Shown: in pieces, positions 36,198 through 45,433 of the stretch | Position numbering within the stretch: position 1 is the first letter of the stretch | Layout: each line of letters opens with the position of its first letter | Assembly: GCF_003438495.1 (NCBI RefSeq) | Contig: NZ_QSSH01000002.1 | Coordinates: forward strand, 1-64,000 | From: Collinsella sp. TF05-9AC | GTDB lineage: Bacteria > Actinomycetota > Coriobacteriia > Coriobacteriales > Coriobacteriaceae | DNA: 64,000 bases | Direction of reading: 5' to 3' | Translations under genes and position numbers: made by a program | The notes under the pieces: generated by a model | The model's database searches: none | The model's input: only the letters and a program-made list of their open reading frames with translations | Told to the model about the DNA's origin: nothing

Positions 36198-37481
36198 ATG
36201 TCACTTGCAGCTCAGCAATCGCTTGAATCCCATTACGTTATGCATACCTTTGGCCGCTCTCCGGTCGAGTTTGTCGAGGGTCACGGCATGAAGCTCACCG
36301 GCGACGATGGCCGTGAGTACCTCGACTTTCTTGCCGGCATCGGCGTGTGCAGCCTAGGTCATGGCGACCCGGCTGTGCTCTCGGCGCTCGAGGCACAGAC
36401 CAAAAAGCTCATGCATGTCTCCAATTACTTCTACATTGAGCAGCGCGGACAGGTCGCGGCGCTGCTGTCCAAGCTTGCTAACGACGACGTAGATGGTGCG
36501 CGCGTGCTTGCCGATGCCATTGCCGCCGGCGATGAGACCACGGCAGCTGCTCTTGGTGCCCCGGCTGCGGATGAGCAGGTTTGGGAGACCTTCTTTGCCA
36601 ACTCTGGCGCCGAGGCCAACGAGGGCTCGATGAAGCTCGCGCGCCTGTACGCCAAGCGTGCCGGTAATGGCGGCAACACCATCGTGTGCATGCGCGGCGG
36701 CTTCCACGGCCGTACGCTCGAGACCATTGCCGCCACCATGCAGGATTGGCTGCAGGACAGCTTCCGCCCGCTGCCGGGTGGCTTTGTGGCCTGCACGCCC
36801 AACGATGTGGATGAGCTGCGTGCGATCTTTAAGCAGCTGGGGAGCGAAATTTGTGCCGTGATGCTCGAGCCGATCCAGGGTGAGAGCGGTGTGCATCCCA
36901 TGACCGAGGAGTTTATGGCTACGGCGCGCGACCTGGCACACGAAGTGGGCGCCGTGCTTATCGCCGACGAGGTCCAGTGCGGCATCTTCCGCTCCGGCAA
37001 GCCGTTTGCGTTCCAGACCTATGGCGTGGAGCCCGACATCATGAGCCTTGCCAAGGGCATTGCTGATGGCGTGCCCATGGGTGCCGTCGTGGCGAAGAAG
37101 GAGATTGCCGACGTGTTTAAGCCGGGCGACCACGGCTCGACCTTTGGCGGTAGCTGCTTGGCCATCGCGGCGTGTGCCGCGACGCTCTCCGCGCTTGTGC
37201 GTGGCGATTATGCCGAGCATGCTGCCAAGGTGGGTGCCTATATGGAGGCAAAGCTCGCCAAGCTGCCGCACGTGACCGAGGTACGTGGTCGCGGCTTGAT
37301 GCTCGGCTGTGATTTGGATGATGCCGCGGGCGACGCGCATGGTGTTGTTGCCCGCGCGCTGGCCGCCGGTGCCGTGATCAACGCTACGGGTGCGCATACG
37401 CTGCGTTTCCTGCCGCCACTCGTCTGCGAGGAAGCCGACGTGGACAGTCTGATCGAGATCCTGTCGGGTGTTTTGGGCTAA
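36198..37481 (+). CDS. argD: Acetylornithine aminotransferase
   Basis: A PLP-dependent transaminase (427 residues) that converts N-acetylglutamate semialdehyde to N-acetylornithine. The PLP lysine is K286 in SLAKGIADGVPMGAVV; FFANSGAEANEGSMKLAR, GGFHGRTLETIAAT, and VLIADEVQCGIFRSG are class III signatures. About 20 extra residues near 100-125 (AGDETTAAALGAPAADEQ) form an insertion not present in most homologues. RBS GAAAGG precedes ATG 36198. Last gene of argCJBD; no carbamoyltransferase (argF) or argGH follows, so the rest of the pathway is elsewhere. Confidence 0.95.
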   Translation: MSLAAQQSLESHYVMHTFGRSPVEFVEGHGMKLTGDDGREYLDFLAGIGVCSLGHGDPAVLSALEAQTKKLMHVSNYFYIEQRGQVAALLSKLANDDVDGARVLADAIAAGDETTAAALGAPAADEQVWETFFANSGAEANEGSMKLARLYAKRAGNGGNTIVCMRGGFHGRTLETIAATMQDWLQDSFRPLPGGFVACTPNDVDELRAIFKQLGSEICAVMLEPIQGESGVHPMTEEFMATARDLAHEVGAVLIADEVQCGIFRSGKPFAFQTYGVEPDIMSLAKGIADGVPMGAVVAKKEIADVFKPGDHGSTFGGSCLAIAACAATLSALVRGDYAEHAAKVGAYMEAKLAKLPHVTEVRGRGLMLGCDLDDAAGDAHGVVARALAAGAVINATGAHTLRFLPPLVCEEADVDSLIEILSGVLG

Positions 37482-37837
37482 CGCGGCGCAATAACTCAAT
37501 TTGGACCGAGTTCCGGACTGCGGACGTGCCCTATGCGGCATGATTCAGCGGTCTGGAGCCCGTTTTGCCTTAGATTTGCTAAGGCAGGGAGACCTGCTGG
37601 TCAAAAAACATCAAATATGAGTACTGTTACCGATTTGGTAGCAGCAATTTTGGACTAATAAGGCCAGATGGCAAGTCGAAATGGCGATGAATACACGATT
37701 TTGATCTGACTGTTAGTCCTTATAATGGACATATGTTGCGTAACCTAAGCAAACACTATCTGTTTATATGTTGCAAGCAAAGTAGCAGTACTCATTTTTG
37801 CCATTATTTGGCCACGGCCTTTGTGACAGACGTGCTG
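37482..37837. other. Non-coding leader-like region after argD
   Basis: No supported gene. It contains several small hairpins (TGCCTTAG/CTAAGGCA at about 37567-37587, TGTTACC...GGTAGCA at about 37625-37643), a promoter-like TTTTGA-N16-TATAAT near 37700-37727, and an inverted ATGAGTACTG/CAGTACTCAT pair about 160 bases apart. A 133-codon frame starting at 37733 overlaps the tRNA and is not believable. It may be a regulatory leader or a decayed element. Confidence 0.4.
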
Positions 37838-37924
37838 GCGGGTTCGAATCCCATGCGCTGGGCCCAAAAAAGAAAGGCTCCCATTGCTGGGAGCCTATCA
37901 AATCAGTGGTGGGCGATGAGGGAT
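37838..37924. repeat. 184-bp-period duplication, copy 1 (tRNA-derived)
   Basis: Begins GCGGGTTCGAATCCCATG, continues through TGGGCCCAAA and a hairpin (AGGCTCCCA...TGGGAGCCT), and ends with TGGTGGGCGATGAGGGAT, identical to the 3' end of the minus-strand tRNA-Val. Both shared blocks recur exactly 184 bases further on. The tRNA part is cut after 18 bases. Confidence 0.7.
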
Positions 37925-38021
37925 GTCCGCGTGCGGCTCCGCCGCCCGCATCCGCTTCGTCGCTTCGCTCCTCGCGTGCTGCGCTGGAAAACGCTTCGCG
38001 TTTCCTCAGCTCCGCACCCTT

Positions 38022-38108
38022 GCGGGTTCGAATCCCATGAAATGGGCCCAAACAAAAACGGTCCCCTTTCGAGGACCGTTTCCAATTCAATGGTGGGCGA
38101 TGAGGGAT
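38022..38108. repeat. 184-bp-period duplication, copy 2
   Basis: Same start and end blocks as copy 1, with a different hairpin in the middle (ACGGTCC...GGACCGT). Its right end is the 3' end of the intact tRNA-Val. The GGTTCGAATCCC block looks like a tRNA T-arm on the plus strand, but no full tRNA can be folded there. Confidence 0.65.
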
Positions 38109-38166
38109 TCGAACCCCCAGCCTTGTGCGTGTAAAGCACCTGCGCTAACCGTTGCGCCAATCGCCC
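38091..38166 (-). tRNA. tRNA-Val (anticodon UAC)
   Basis: Minus-strand reading starts GGGCGATTGGCGCAACGG, has anticodon loop TTTACAC (anticodon TAC) and T-loop GGTTCGAATCC, and ends TCGCCC-A-CCA with an encoded CCA. Acceptor, D and T stems pair. The first pair of the anticodon stem is G-A by my folding, a minor oddity. Confidence 0.9.
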
Positions 38167-38353
38167 GTGCGGAGAGAGTATAGCAAAACAATCGCCTCAT
38201 TCACCTCATATCCATTAAAGGTAACTCGCGCGTGTCACAGCGGAGCTGATTCAGTTGAGATTGCCTGAACATTCCGCCCCTCTTTACGCCCTCGGGTATA
38301 CTCAAAAGCTACTGATTCGATTTGATGCCCAGCAACAGCAGAGGGGATAGTAT

Positions 38354-40234
38354 ATGTGCGGTTTTGTCGGTTTTGTCGGTGGGACGGATAACCAATCCGA
38401 GGTGCTCACCAAGATGATGGACCGCATCGTCCATCGCGGTCCCGACATGGGCGGTCAGTTTATCGACGGCCGCGTTGCCCTCGGCTTCCGCCGCCTGTCG
38501 ATCCTCGACCTGACCGAGGCCGGCGCTCAGCCCATGGCCAATGAGGACGGCAGCGTCGTCATTGTCTTCAACGGCGAGATCTACAACTTCCAAGAACTCC
38601 GTTCCGAGCTCGAGGCCAAGGGCTACAAGTTCCACTGCGGCGCCGACACCGAGAGCCTCCTGCACGGCTACGAGGAGTGGGGCGAGGCCGTACTCGATCG
38701 TCTGCGCGGTATGTACGCCTTCGTCATCTGGGACAAAAAGAAGAACAAGCTTTTTGGCGCCCGCGACATCTTTGGCATCAAGCCGCTCTACTACTATCCC
38801 ATGGCCGATGCGGGCGACGGCGCTCCGGGCGTGCTCTTTGGTTCCGAGATCAAGAGCTTCCTGGACTACCCGCACTTCCACAAGGCGGTCAACAAAAAGG
38901 CTCTGCGTCCGTACATGACGCTGCAGTATTCGGCGACTGAGGAGACCTTCTTCGAGGGTGTCTACAAGCTGCCGCCGGCGCACTACTTTACCGTCGATAT
39001 CCCGACCGGCAAGATGAACATCGAGCGCTACTGGGATTGCGATTACTCTGCCGTCGAGAAGCCGTTCGAAGAGTATGTCGATGAGCTGGACGAGGTCGTG
39101 CACGAGAGTGTCGAGGCCCATCGCATCGCCGACGTCAAGGTCGCGTCGTTCCTCTCCGGTGGCGTCGACTCCAGCTACATCGCCGCTTGCCTCATGCCCG
39201 ACAAGACCTTCTCGGTGGGCTTTGACTACAAGAACTTCAACGAGACCAACTACGCCAAGGAACTTTCCGATAAGCTCGGCGTCGAGAACGTTCGCAAGAT
39301 GATTACCGCCGACGAGTTCTTCGGTGCGCTCGAGGACATCCAGTATCACATGGACGAGCCGCAGTCCAACCTGTCTTCCGTGCCGCTGTGGTTCTTGGCC
39401 GAGATGGCCCGCAAGGACGTTACCGTCGTGCTTTCGGGCGAAGGCGCCGACGAGCTCTTTGGCGGCTACGCCTACTACGAGGACACGGTCCCGGTGCGCA
39501 AGTACAAAAAGATGGTGCCGCTGCCCATCCGTCGCGCGCTCGGTAACCTGGCGCTGCATATGCCGTACTTCAAGGGACATAACTTCCTGGTCAAGGGTGC
39601 CGAGATCCCCGAGAAGTCGTTCCTGGGACAGGCTCTGGTATGGCCGGAGCGCGAGGTCGACGGCGTGCTCAAGCCCGAGTACAACACCGGCGATGGCGCC
39701 TTTGAGCTCGCTGCACCCATCTACGCACGCGTGAAGGGTCAGCCCGAACTGGTCAAGAAGCAGTACCTGGACATGAACATGTGGCTCCCGGGCGACATTC
39801 TGCTCAAGGCCGACAAGATGTGCATGGCGCACTCGCTGGAGCTGCGCGTGCCCTTCCTGGACCGCAAAGTCATGGAGTTCGCCGAGCACATTCCCGATCG
39901 CTACCGCATCAACGAGAACGGCAACAAGCAGGTACTCCGCCACGCTGCCAACAAGTCGCTGCCCGATGAGTGGGCCACCCGTCCCAAGGTGGGCTTCCCG
40001 GTGCCGATTGTCTACTGGCTGCGCGAGCAAAAGTGGTACGACTATGTCAAGGAGTACTTCACCGCGCCGTGGGCAAGCGAGTTCTTCAATACCGACGAGC
40101 TCATGCACCTGCTCGATCTGCACTTTGCGGGCAAGGGCGATTTCCAGCGCAAGATCTATACGCCGCTCGTGTTCCTAGTGTGGTACAAGCGCTTCTTTAT
40201 CGACGAGGACCAGCCCGCTGTTCAGGCTGCCTAG
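38354..40234 (+). CDS. asnB: Asparagine synthase (glutamine-hydrolysing)
   Basis: Transfers the amide nitrogen of glutamine to aspartate with ATP. 626 residues: an N-terminal class II glutaminase with the essential Cys2 (MCGFVGFVGG) and RGPDMGG-type loop, then the ATP-pyrophosphatase domain with the PP-loop SGGVDSS at about 268-274 and LSGEGADELFGGY. Residues are standard and the length is close to the family's 610-640. The ATG start after AGAGGGG is fixed by the need for Cys at position 2. A terminator follows at 40261. It stands alone, divergent from the tRNA-Val gene upstream. Confidence 0.95.
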   Translation: MCGFVGFVGGTDNQSEVLTKMMDRIVHRGPDMGGQFIDGRVALGFRRLSILDLTEAGAQPMANEDGSVVIVFNGEIYNFQELRSELEAKGYKFHCGADTESLLHGYEEWGEAVLDRLRGMYAFVIWDKKKNKLFGARDIFGIKPLYYYPMADAGDGAPGVLFGSEIKSFLDYPHFHKAVNKKALRPYMTLQYSATEETFFEGVYKLPPAHYFTVDIPTGKMNIERYWDCDYSAVEKPFEEYVDELDEVVHESVEAHRIADVKVASFLSGGVDSSYIAACLMPDKTFSVGFDYKNFNETNYAKELSDKLGVENVRKMITADEFFGALEDIQYHMDEPQSNLSSVPLWFLAEMARKDVTVVLSGEGADELFGGYAYYEDTVPVRKYKKMVPLPIRRALGNLALHMPYFKGHNFLVKGAEIPEKSFLGQALVWPEREVDGVLKPEYNTGDGAFELAAPIYARVKGQPELVKKQYLDMNMWLPGDILLKADKMCMAHSLELRVPFLDRKVMEFAEHIPDRYRINENGNKQVLRHAANKSLPDEWATRPKVGFPVPIVYWLREQKWYDYVKEYFTAPWASEFFNTDELMHLLDLHFAGKGDFQRKIYTPLVFLVWYKRFFIDEDQPAVQAA

Positions 40235-40260
40235 CCTCGGCTTACGAACGCCTGCGCGTA

Positions 40261-40284
40261 ACGGCTCCTCCGGGAGCCGTTTTT
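40261..40284 (+). terminator. Intrinsic terminator of asnB
   Basis: ACGGCTC (40261-40267) pairs with GAGCCGT (40274-40280), followed by a run of T. Confidence 0.85.
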
Positions 40285-40345
40285 GCGTGGGTGCGTTTCA
40301 GTTACTATAAAACCGTCCCTGCCAAATGGCTGAGAAAGGTGAAAG

Positions 40346-41908
40346 ATGCACCATTCGGATTCCGCGACCGTGACCACGGTCGATACGCTTGCCAAGCTGC
40401 TCGATGTGTGCGGCGAGCTGCGCGCATCAGAGCAGGTTGACGGGCGTGCCGTGACCGGCTGCTCGTTTGATTCGCGCGCGGTCTCGGCAGGTGACGTGTT
40501 CTTCTGCAAAGGTGCTGCCTTTAAGCCCGCGTTTTTGAGCATGGCGCTCGATGCGGGCGCCGTCGCATTTGTGTGCGAGGAGCCGCTGGTCGAGTCTCTG
40601 GAGCCGCTGGCGCAGGAGAGCGGCGCGGCGATGCTGGTCGTGGATAGCGTCCGCACGGCCATGGCCCTGTTGCCGCCGGAGGTCTACAACCGCCCCGACC
40701 ACGACGTTAAGATCGTGGGCATCACCGGTACCAAGGGAAAGACCACGGCCGCTTTTATGCTCCAGTCCATCATCAAGGCGGCGGGCGAGTCCTGCGGCAT
40801 GATCGGCTCGGTGAGTACCGACGATGGTATCGAGTGCTACGAGAGCACCAATACTACGCCCGAGGCCCCCGAGGTCTGGCGCCATATCGCCAACTGCCGC
40901 ACGTCCGGTCGCCAGTCCATGGTCATGGAGGTTTCGAGCCAGGCGCTCAAGTACCAACGCGTCGAGAATCTGCCGTTTGACGTGGCGTGCTTCCTCAACA
41001 TCGGCCGCGACCACATCTCGCCGATCGAACACCCCACGTTTGAGGATTATTTTGAGAGCAAACTCAGGATCTTTGACCAGGCAAAGACCGCCGTGGTGAA
41101 TCTAGGCACCGAAGAGGTTGACCGTGTGCTAGAGGCAGCGTCGACGGCCGATCGCTTGGTGACCGTTGGGGTCGAGCATCCCGAGGCGAGCCTGTGGGCA
41201 AGCGACGTACGCATGGTCGGCTTTAGCATCGAGTTCAACTTGCATGGCCTGTGTGCCGACGAGTCCGAGACGGGGGAGAAGGTCCTGCTGGGCATCGCGG
41301 GCGACTTTAACGTGGAAAACGCGCTGGTCGCTATCGCCGCTGCGCGCGAGATCGGCATCGGTATCGAGGCTATCAAGAAGGGCCTCTCCAAACTGCGTGT
41401 GCCGGGCCGTATGGAGGTCGTGGAGTCGAAGGACGGCCGCGTGATCTGCGTCGTCGACTATGCGCACAACCAGCTTTCGTTCCGTTCGCTTTTCTCGTCG
41501 GTGAAGCGCGCGTTTCCCGCTAGCCCCGTCATTGCGCTGTTTGGCGCTGCCGGCGGCAAGGCGCAGGAGCGCCGCGAGCAGCTTCCGCGCGAGGCCGCAC
41601 CGTATTCCGACCTGATGATCTTTGCCAACGAGGATCCAGCTCACGAGGACCCGATGAAGGTCTGTCGCGAGCTTGCCGAGCATGTTCCCGACGATACGCC
41701 GAACAAGATCATCCTCGACCGCGAAGCCGCTGTGCATGCGGCGTTCAAGGCGGCGCGCGAGGAGTACGTCAACCCCGATGCTCCCACCATTGTCTTGCTG
41801 CTGGCAAAGGGTGACGAAGGGCTCATGCACGTGGGCGACGAGTTCGTGCCCATCGAGAGCGACCTTTCGTTGGCCAATCGCCTGATCGATGTTACCCAGT
41901 TTGACTAA
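40346..41908 (+). CDS. murE: MurE-type UDP-MurNAc-tripeptide ligase
   Basis: 520 residues of a Mur ligase: GITGTKGKTTAAFML (P-loop near 125-140), GSVSTDDG, the EVSSQALKYQR region and NIGRDHISPIEHPTFEDYFESKL. It adds the third amino acid to UDP-MurNAc-L-Ala-D-Glu. The motif that reads DNPR in diaminopimelate-adding enzymes is here NEDPAHEDP (about 427-436), so the amino acid is probably not mDAP; lysine or ornithine is likelier. ATG 40346 has GAAAGG upstream. It is followed by an unrelated HAD gene and murI, so two cell-wall genes lie close together. The choice of substrate is inference. Confidence 0.88.
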   Translation: MHHSDSATVTTVDTLAKLLDVCGELRASEQVDGRAVTGCSFDSRAVSAGDVFFCKGAAFKPAFLSMALDAGAVAFVCEEPLVESLEPLAQESGAAMLVVDSVRTAMALLPPEVYNRPDHDVKIVGITGTKGKTTAAFMLQSIIKAAGESCGMIGSVSTDDGIECYESTNTTPEAPEVWRHIANCRTSGRQSMVMEVSSQALKYQRVENLPFDVACFLNIGRDHISPIEHPTFEDYFESKLRIFDQAKTAVVNLGTEEVDRVLEAASTADRLVTVGVEHPEASLWASDVRMVGFSIEFNLHGLCADESETGEKVLLGIAGDFNVENALVAIAAAREIGIGIEAIKKGLSKLRVPGRMEVVESKDGRVICVVDYAHNQLSFRSLFSSVKRAFPASPVIALFGAAGGKAQERREQLPREAAPYSDLMIFANEDPAHEDPMKVCRELAEHVPDDTPNKIILDREAAVHAAFKAAREEYVNPDAPTIVLLLAKGDEGLMHVGDEFVPIESDLSLANRLIDVTQFD

Positions 41909-42015
41909 TGAACCATGATGGCGGCGGCGCCCTGAGTGCGCTGTCGCCATAAGCGTGTTCCCTCAATCAAAACATGCCGTCCAAGTCCAAACCCTTCTAC
42001 GTAAACGGAGTAACC

Positions 42016-42927
42016 ATGTCCCACAATACCCTGCCGACCGTCGCTGAGCTTTCGGGCGAGATGCGCGAGCGCTTGGCCAAGGTCAAGTACGTCTTTACCG
42101 ACCTGGATGCCACGATGCTCGCACCCGGCTCGTGCGTGCTGCGCGACAACGACGGCAACCCCTCGACCAAACTCGTCGAGGCCGTCGTGGCGCTCGCTCG
42201 CGCTGGTATTCAGGTGGTTCCCACCTCGGGCCGCAACCGTACCATGATCCACGAGGATGCGCGCGTGCTCGGCCTCAACTCCTACATCGGCGAGATGGGC
42301 GGCCTGGTCATGTACGACCTCAAAGCCAACGATTGGGAGTATCTGACCGGCGACATGCCCTACGACTCCTCTTGCGGCCTCACGCCGCACCAGGTGATCG
42401 AGCAGACCGGCGTGTGCGAGAAGATCCTCGCCCGCTGGCCGCACAAGATCGAGTATCACAACGACATGTCGACCGGCTACAAGTACCGTGAGGTCACCGT
42501 CGGCATGCGCGGCGATGTGCCCGACGATGAGGTCCAGGCCATCCTGGACGAGGCCGGCTGCGGTCTGATCTGGGCTTGCAACGGTCACCTGACGCATCTG
42601 TCCAAGCCGACGACGCTCGAGCTCGATCGCGTCGAGGACGGTCGCGCATTCAACATCAATCCCGCCGGCCTCAACAAGGGCGTTGCCATTGCGCGCTTCT
42701 GCGAGCACCTGGGTATCGAGCGCGAGGAGACGCTCGCGCTCGGCGATTCCGAGTCCGATTTCTACATGGCCGATCACGTGGGCACGTTCTGCCTGGTCGA
42801 GAATGGCCTGACGAGCGCCGGCGCGCCCGAGTTCCTGGCTGCCTGCGAGAACGCTTTCGTTACGCGCGGCAAAATTGTCGACGGTTGGGCGGCGACGGCA
42901 GAGCTGCTGGTCGCGGCGCGTTCGTAG
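42016..42927 (+). CDS. HAD family hydrolase (Cof type)
   Basis: 303 residues. Motif I VFTDLDATML has the nucleophile Asp and acid/base Asp (DxDxT); motif IV is GDSESDFYMADHVG. The cap is of the large C2 type seen in Cof/sugar phosphatases. Substrates of such enzymes are typically sugar or cofactor phosphates and cannot be told from sequence. I start at ATG 42016, after AACGGAG; an in-frame ATG at 41974 would add 14 residues without a ribosome site. The gene lies between murE and murI, in the same direction. Confidence 0.88.
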   Translation: MSHNTLPTVAELSGEMRERLAKVKYVFTDLDATMLAPGSCVLRDNDGNPSTKLVEAVVALARAGIQVVPTSGRNRTMIHEDARVLGLNSYIGEMGGLVMYDLKANDWEYLTGDMPYDSSCGLTPHQVIEQTGVCEKILARWPHKIEYHNDMSTGYKYREVTVGMRGDVPDDEVQAILDEAGCGLIWACNGHLTHLSKPTTLELDRVEDGRAFNINPAGLNKGVAIARFCEHLGIEREETLALGDSESDFYMADHVGTFCLVENGLTSAGAPEFLAACENAFVTRGKIVDGWAATAELLVAARS

Positions 42928-42978
42928 CGCGGCGTCGCCGCACTTGGACATGTCTTTTCGAGAGAGACTGGTGAGGTA

Positions 42979-43863
42979 ATGTCCGATATCGAGAATCCGG
43001 CAGGCGACACGCGCCCGATTGGCGTGTTCGATTCTGGTTTGGGCGGTCTGACGGTTGCGCGCGCGATTGCGACGGCGCTGCCGCACGAGTCCGTCTACTA
43101 CTTTGGCGACACCAAGCGCTGCCCCTACGGCACGCGCACCGAGGATGAAGTGCGCTCGTTTGCGCTGCAGGCGGGCCGTTGGCTTTCGAAGCACGACGTC
43201 AAGATTATGGTCATCGCCTGCAACACGGCGACCGCTGCGGCCTTGCGTCTGGCCCAGCAGGTGCTCGACGTTCCCGTGATCGGCGTGATCGCGCCGGGTG
43301 CCCGTGCGGCAATCAACAGCACCCGCTCGCGTCGTGTGGGCGTGCTCGCCACCAACCTCACCATTCGCTCGGGCGCCTACACGCGCGCCATTCAGGATCT
43401 AGATGCCGGCGTCGATGTATACGGCTGTCCTGCCTCGAGCTTTGTCGAGGTTGTCGAACACGAGCTCGCCTCGGGTGCACATCTGCAGGAACAGTGGCTT
43501 GAGAACGAGGACATCTTCGATACGCCTGCCGTGCGTGCGCTGGTGGGTGCCACGGTTGAGCCGCTGCGCGACCACGGTATCGATACCGTGGTGCTCGGCT
43601 GTACGCATTTTCCGCTGTTGGTGGGACCTATCCGGCATGCGCTGGGGCCTGGGGTGCGCGTCGTGAGTTCCGCCGAGGAGACCACGCGCGAGCTGACCGA
43701 TATCCTCACGCGCCGCGAGCAGCTGGCGGGCGACGCCGCCGAGCCGCAGCATCGTTTTGCCACGACGGCCGATAACATTGCCGAGTTTGCGGTGGCGGGC
43801 AGCTTTATCTTTGGTCAGCCGCTCAAGAGCATCGAACACATCGATATCGATGAGCTGAAATAG
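42979..43863 (+). CDS. murI: Glutamate racemase
   Basis: 294 residues. It makes D-glutamate for peptidoglycan. The two catalytic cysteines are in ACNTATAAALR (about 74-84) and GCTHFPLL (about 209-216), and the signature FDSGLGGLTVARAI is at 14-27. Length and motifs are normal. RBS GTGAGG precedes ATG 42979. It follows the HAD gene by 51 bases and precedes rph by 54, so murE, HAD, murI and rph are probably one transcription unit. The closing LKSIEHIDIDELK is a slightly extended tail. Confidence 0.95.
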   Translation: MSDIENPAGDTRPIGVFDSGLGGLTVARAIATALPHESVYYFGDTKRCPYGTRTEDEVRSFALQAGRWLSKHDVKIMVIACNTATAAALRLAQQVLDVPVIGVIAPGARAAINSTRSRRVGVLATNLTIRSGAYTRAIQDLDAGVDVYGCPASSFVEVVEHELASGAHLQEQWLENEDIFDTPAVRALVGATVEPLRDHGIDTVVLGCTHFPLLVGPIRHALGPGVRVVSSAEETTRELTDILTRREQLAGDAAEPQHRFATTADNIAEFAVAGSFIFGQPLKSIEHIDIDELK

Positions 43864-43917
43864 ATGTAAGGCAGCCGCCAAAGCCTTCGCCACATCTTTT
43901 GCCGAAAGGATATTTCT

Positions 43918-44643
43918 ATGGAGTACATGCAGGTCAACCGCGCCAACGGTCGCGCCGCCAACGAGTTGCGCCCCGTTAAGCTCACCCGTGGCGTCATGAA
44001 GCACGCCCACGGCTCGTGCCTGGCCGAGTTCGGCGACACGCGCGTGCTGTGCGCCGCCACTATCGAGGAGGGCGTGCCGGGCTGGCGAAAGGGAGCTAAG
44101 GCCGGCTGGGTGACCGCGGAATACGCCATGCTGCCGGCGTCGACCGGCAAGCGCTGCAAGCGCGAGCACGCCAACCGCAAGGGTCGCTCCATGGAGATCG
44201 AGCGCCTCATTGGCCGCAGCCTGCGTACCGTCGTCAACATGAAGGCGCTCGGCGAGTACACCGTCACCGTCGACTGCGATGTGATTCAGGCCGATGGCGG
44301 CACGCGTACAGCGAGCATCACCGGCGCCTGGGTGGCGCTGCACGACGCCCTCGCCATGTGGGTCGAGGCGGGCAAGATCGATCGCATCCCGCTTACCGGC
44401 CAGGTGGCTGCCATCTCCATGGGCGTTGTCGACGGCAATACGCTGCTTGACCTCGATTATTCCGAGGACAGCCATGCCGAGGTCGACATGAACCTCGTCG
44501 CCACCGACACCGGTGAGATGATCGAGCTCCAGGGTACCGGCGAGCAGGCGCCCTTCGACCGCAAGCGCCTCAACGCCCTGCTCGACCTGGGCGACAAGGG
44601 TATCGCCGAGCTCATCGAGCTTCAGCGCCAAGCCATCGTCTAA
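43918..44643 (+). CDS. rph: Ribonuclease PH
   Basis: Phosphorolytic 3'-5' exoribonuclease trimming tRNA 3' ends. The 241-residue product shows the whole family pattern: [57 protein letters not shown] and [19 protein letters not shown]. The catalytic Asp residues lie in DVIQADGGT and later in [26 protein letters not shown] before ATG 43918. The TAA stop is shared with the start of hairpin repeat A copy 3. The adjacent murI-rph-rdgB order is common in Gram-positive bacteria. Confidence 0.97.
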   Translation: MEYMQVNRANGRAANELRPVKLTRGVMKHAHGSCLAEFGDTRVLCAATIEEGVPGWRKGAKAGWVTAEYAMLPASTGKRCKREHANRKGRSMEIERLIGRSLRTVVNMKALGEYTVTVDCDVIQADGGTRTASITGAWVALHDALAMWVEAGKIDRIPLTGQVAAISMGVVDGNTLLDLDYSEDSHAEVDMNLVATDTGEMIELQGTGEQAPFDRKRLNALLDLGDKGIAELIELQRQAIV

Positions 44644-44697
44644 CCTGCCAAAAAGGGACAGGTTTATTTTGGTAGGTTTTATCTGGGAAAACGTCGA
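44642..44697 (+). repeat. Hairpin repeat, family A, copy 3
   Basis: Begins AACCTGCCAAAAAGGGACAGG within the rph stop codon and has TTTTGGTAGG as right arm (one mismatch), then the tail TTTTATCTGGGAAAACGTC. It is the closest to the consensus among the plus-strand copies. Confidence 0.85.
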
Positions 44698-44788
44698 AGT
44701 ATAAGACTGCCGTTGATTGAGAGGGGAGAGAGGCCGAGGTCCTCGTCGTCCTCAACACGGCATTGCTATAGAGACAAGGAGGCCAGCT

Positions 44789-45430
44789 ATGGCACTTGAG
44801 AAGATTGACATCGACACCCTCGACCCGGCGGCGACTATCGTCGTGGCAACAGGCAACGCCCATAAGCTCACCGAGATCGAGGCCATTCTGGGCAAGGTCA
44901 TGCCCGAGGTGCGCTTTGTGGCGCTCGGCCAGCTGGGTGATTTTGACGATCCCGAGGAAAACGGCACGACGTTTTTGGAGAACGCCATCATCAAGGCGCA
45001 GGCTGCGGTTGAGGAGACGGGCCTTATGGCCATTGCCGACGATTCGGGCTTGGTCGTCGACGCGCTGGACGGTGAGCCCGGTGTGTATAGCGCGCGCTAT
45101 GCGGGCGTGCACGGAGACGATGCCGCCAACAACGCCAAGCTTCTCGTTAACCTGGAAGGCGTGGCAGATGAGGACCGCACCGCACGCTTTATGAGCGTCG
45201 TTGCGCTCATCGACACGGACGGCTTGGTCACCTATGGCGAGGGCGCTTGCGAGGGCGTTATCGCGCACGAGGGCCGCGGCGATCACGGCTTTGGCTATGA
45301 CCCGCTGTTCCTGCCGGTCGACACGCCGGGCAAGACCATGGCCGAGCTCACGGCGGATGAGAAGAACGCCATCAGCCATCGATTCCATGCGCTCGAGCAT
45401 CTGTCCGCCAAGCTGACGGGCGAGGAGTAG
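44789..45430 (+). CDS. rdgB: XTP/dITP pyrophosphatase (Ham1/RdgB)
   Basis: A house-cleaning NTPase that hydrolyses non-canonical purine triphosphates (XTP, dITP) to monophosphates. 213 residues: VVATGNAHKLTEIEAIL (start motif), FLENAIIKAQAA, DDSGLVVDALDGEPGVYSARYAG and GHGFGYDPLF-like DHGFGYDPLFLP, then SHRFHALEHL. ATG 44789 is preceded by AAGGAGG; an upstream in-frame reading from 44717 adds 24 residues of Arg-rich sequence and is unlikely. The first ~15 residues (LEKIDIDTLDPAA) are an extension. dtd begins four bases after the stop. Confidence 0.93.
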   Translation: MALEKIDIDTLDPAATIVVATGNAHKLTEIEAILGKVMPEVRFVALGQLGDFDDPEENGTTFLENAIIKAQAAVEETGLMAIADDSGLVVDALDGEPGVYSARYAGVHGDDAANNAKLLVNLEGVADEDRTARFMSVVALIDTDGLVTYGEGACEGVIAHEGRGDHGFGYDPLFLPVDTPGKTMAELTADEKNAISHRFHALEHLSAKLTGEE

Positions 45431-45433
45431 GCC

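Noticed and set aside
37733..38134. 133-codon plus-strand frame
   Set aside because: It crosses the tRNA-Val gene and tRNA-like duplications, so it cannot be a real protein gene.
38309..40123. 604-codon minus-strand frame opposite asnB
   Set aside because: Antisense shadow of asnB, which has all catalytic motifs.
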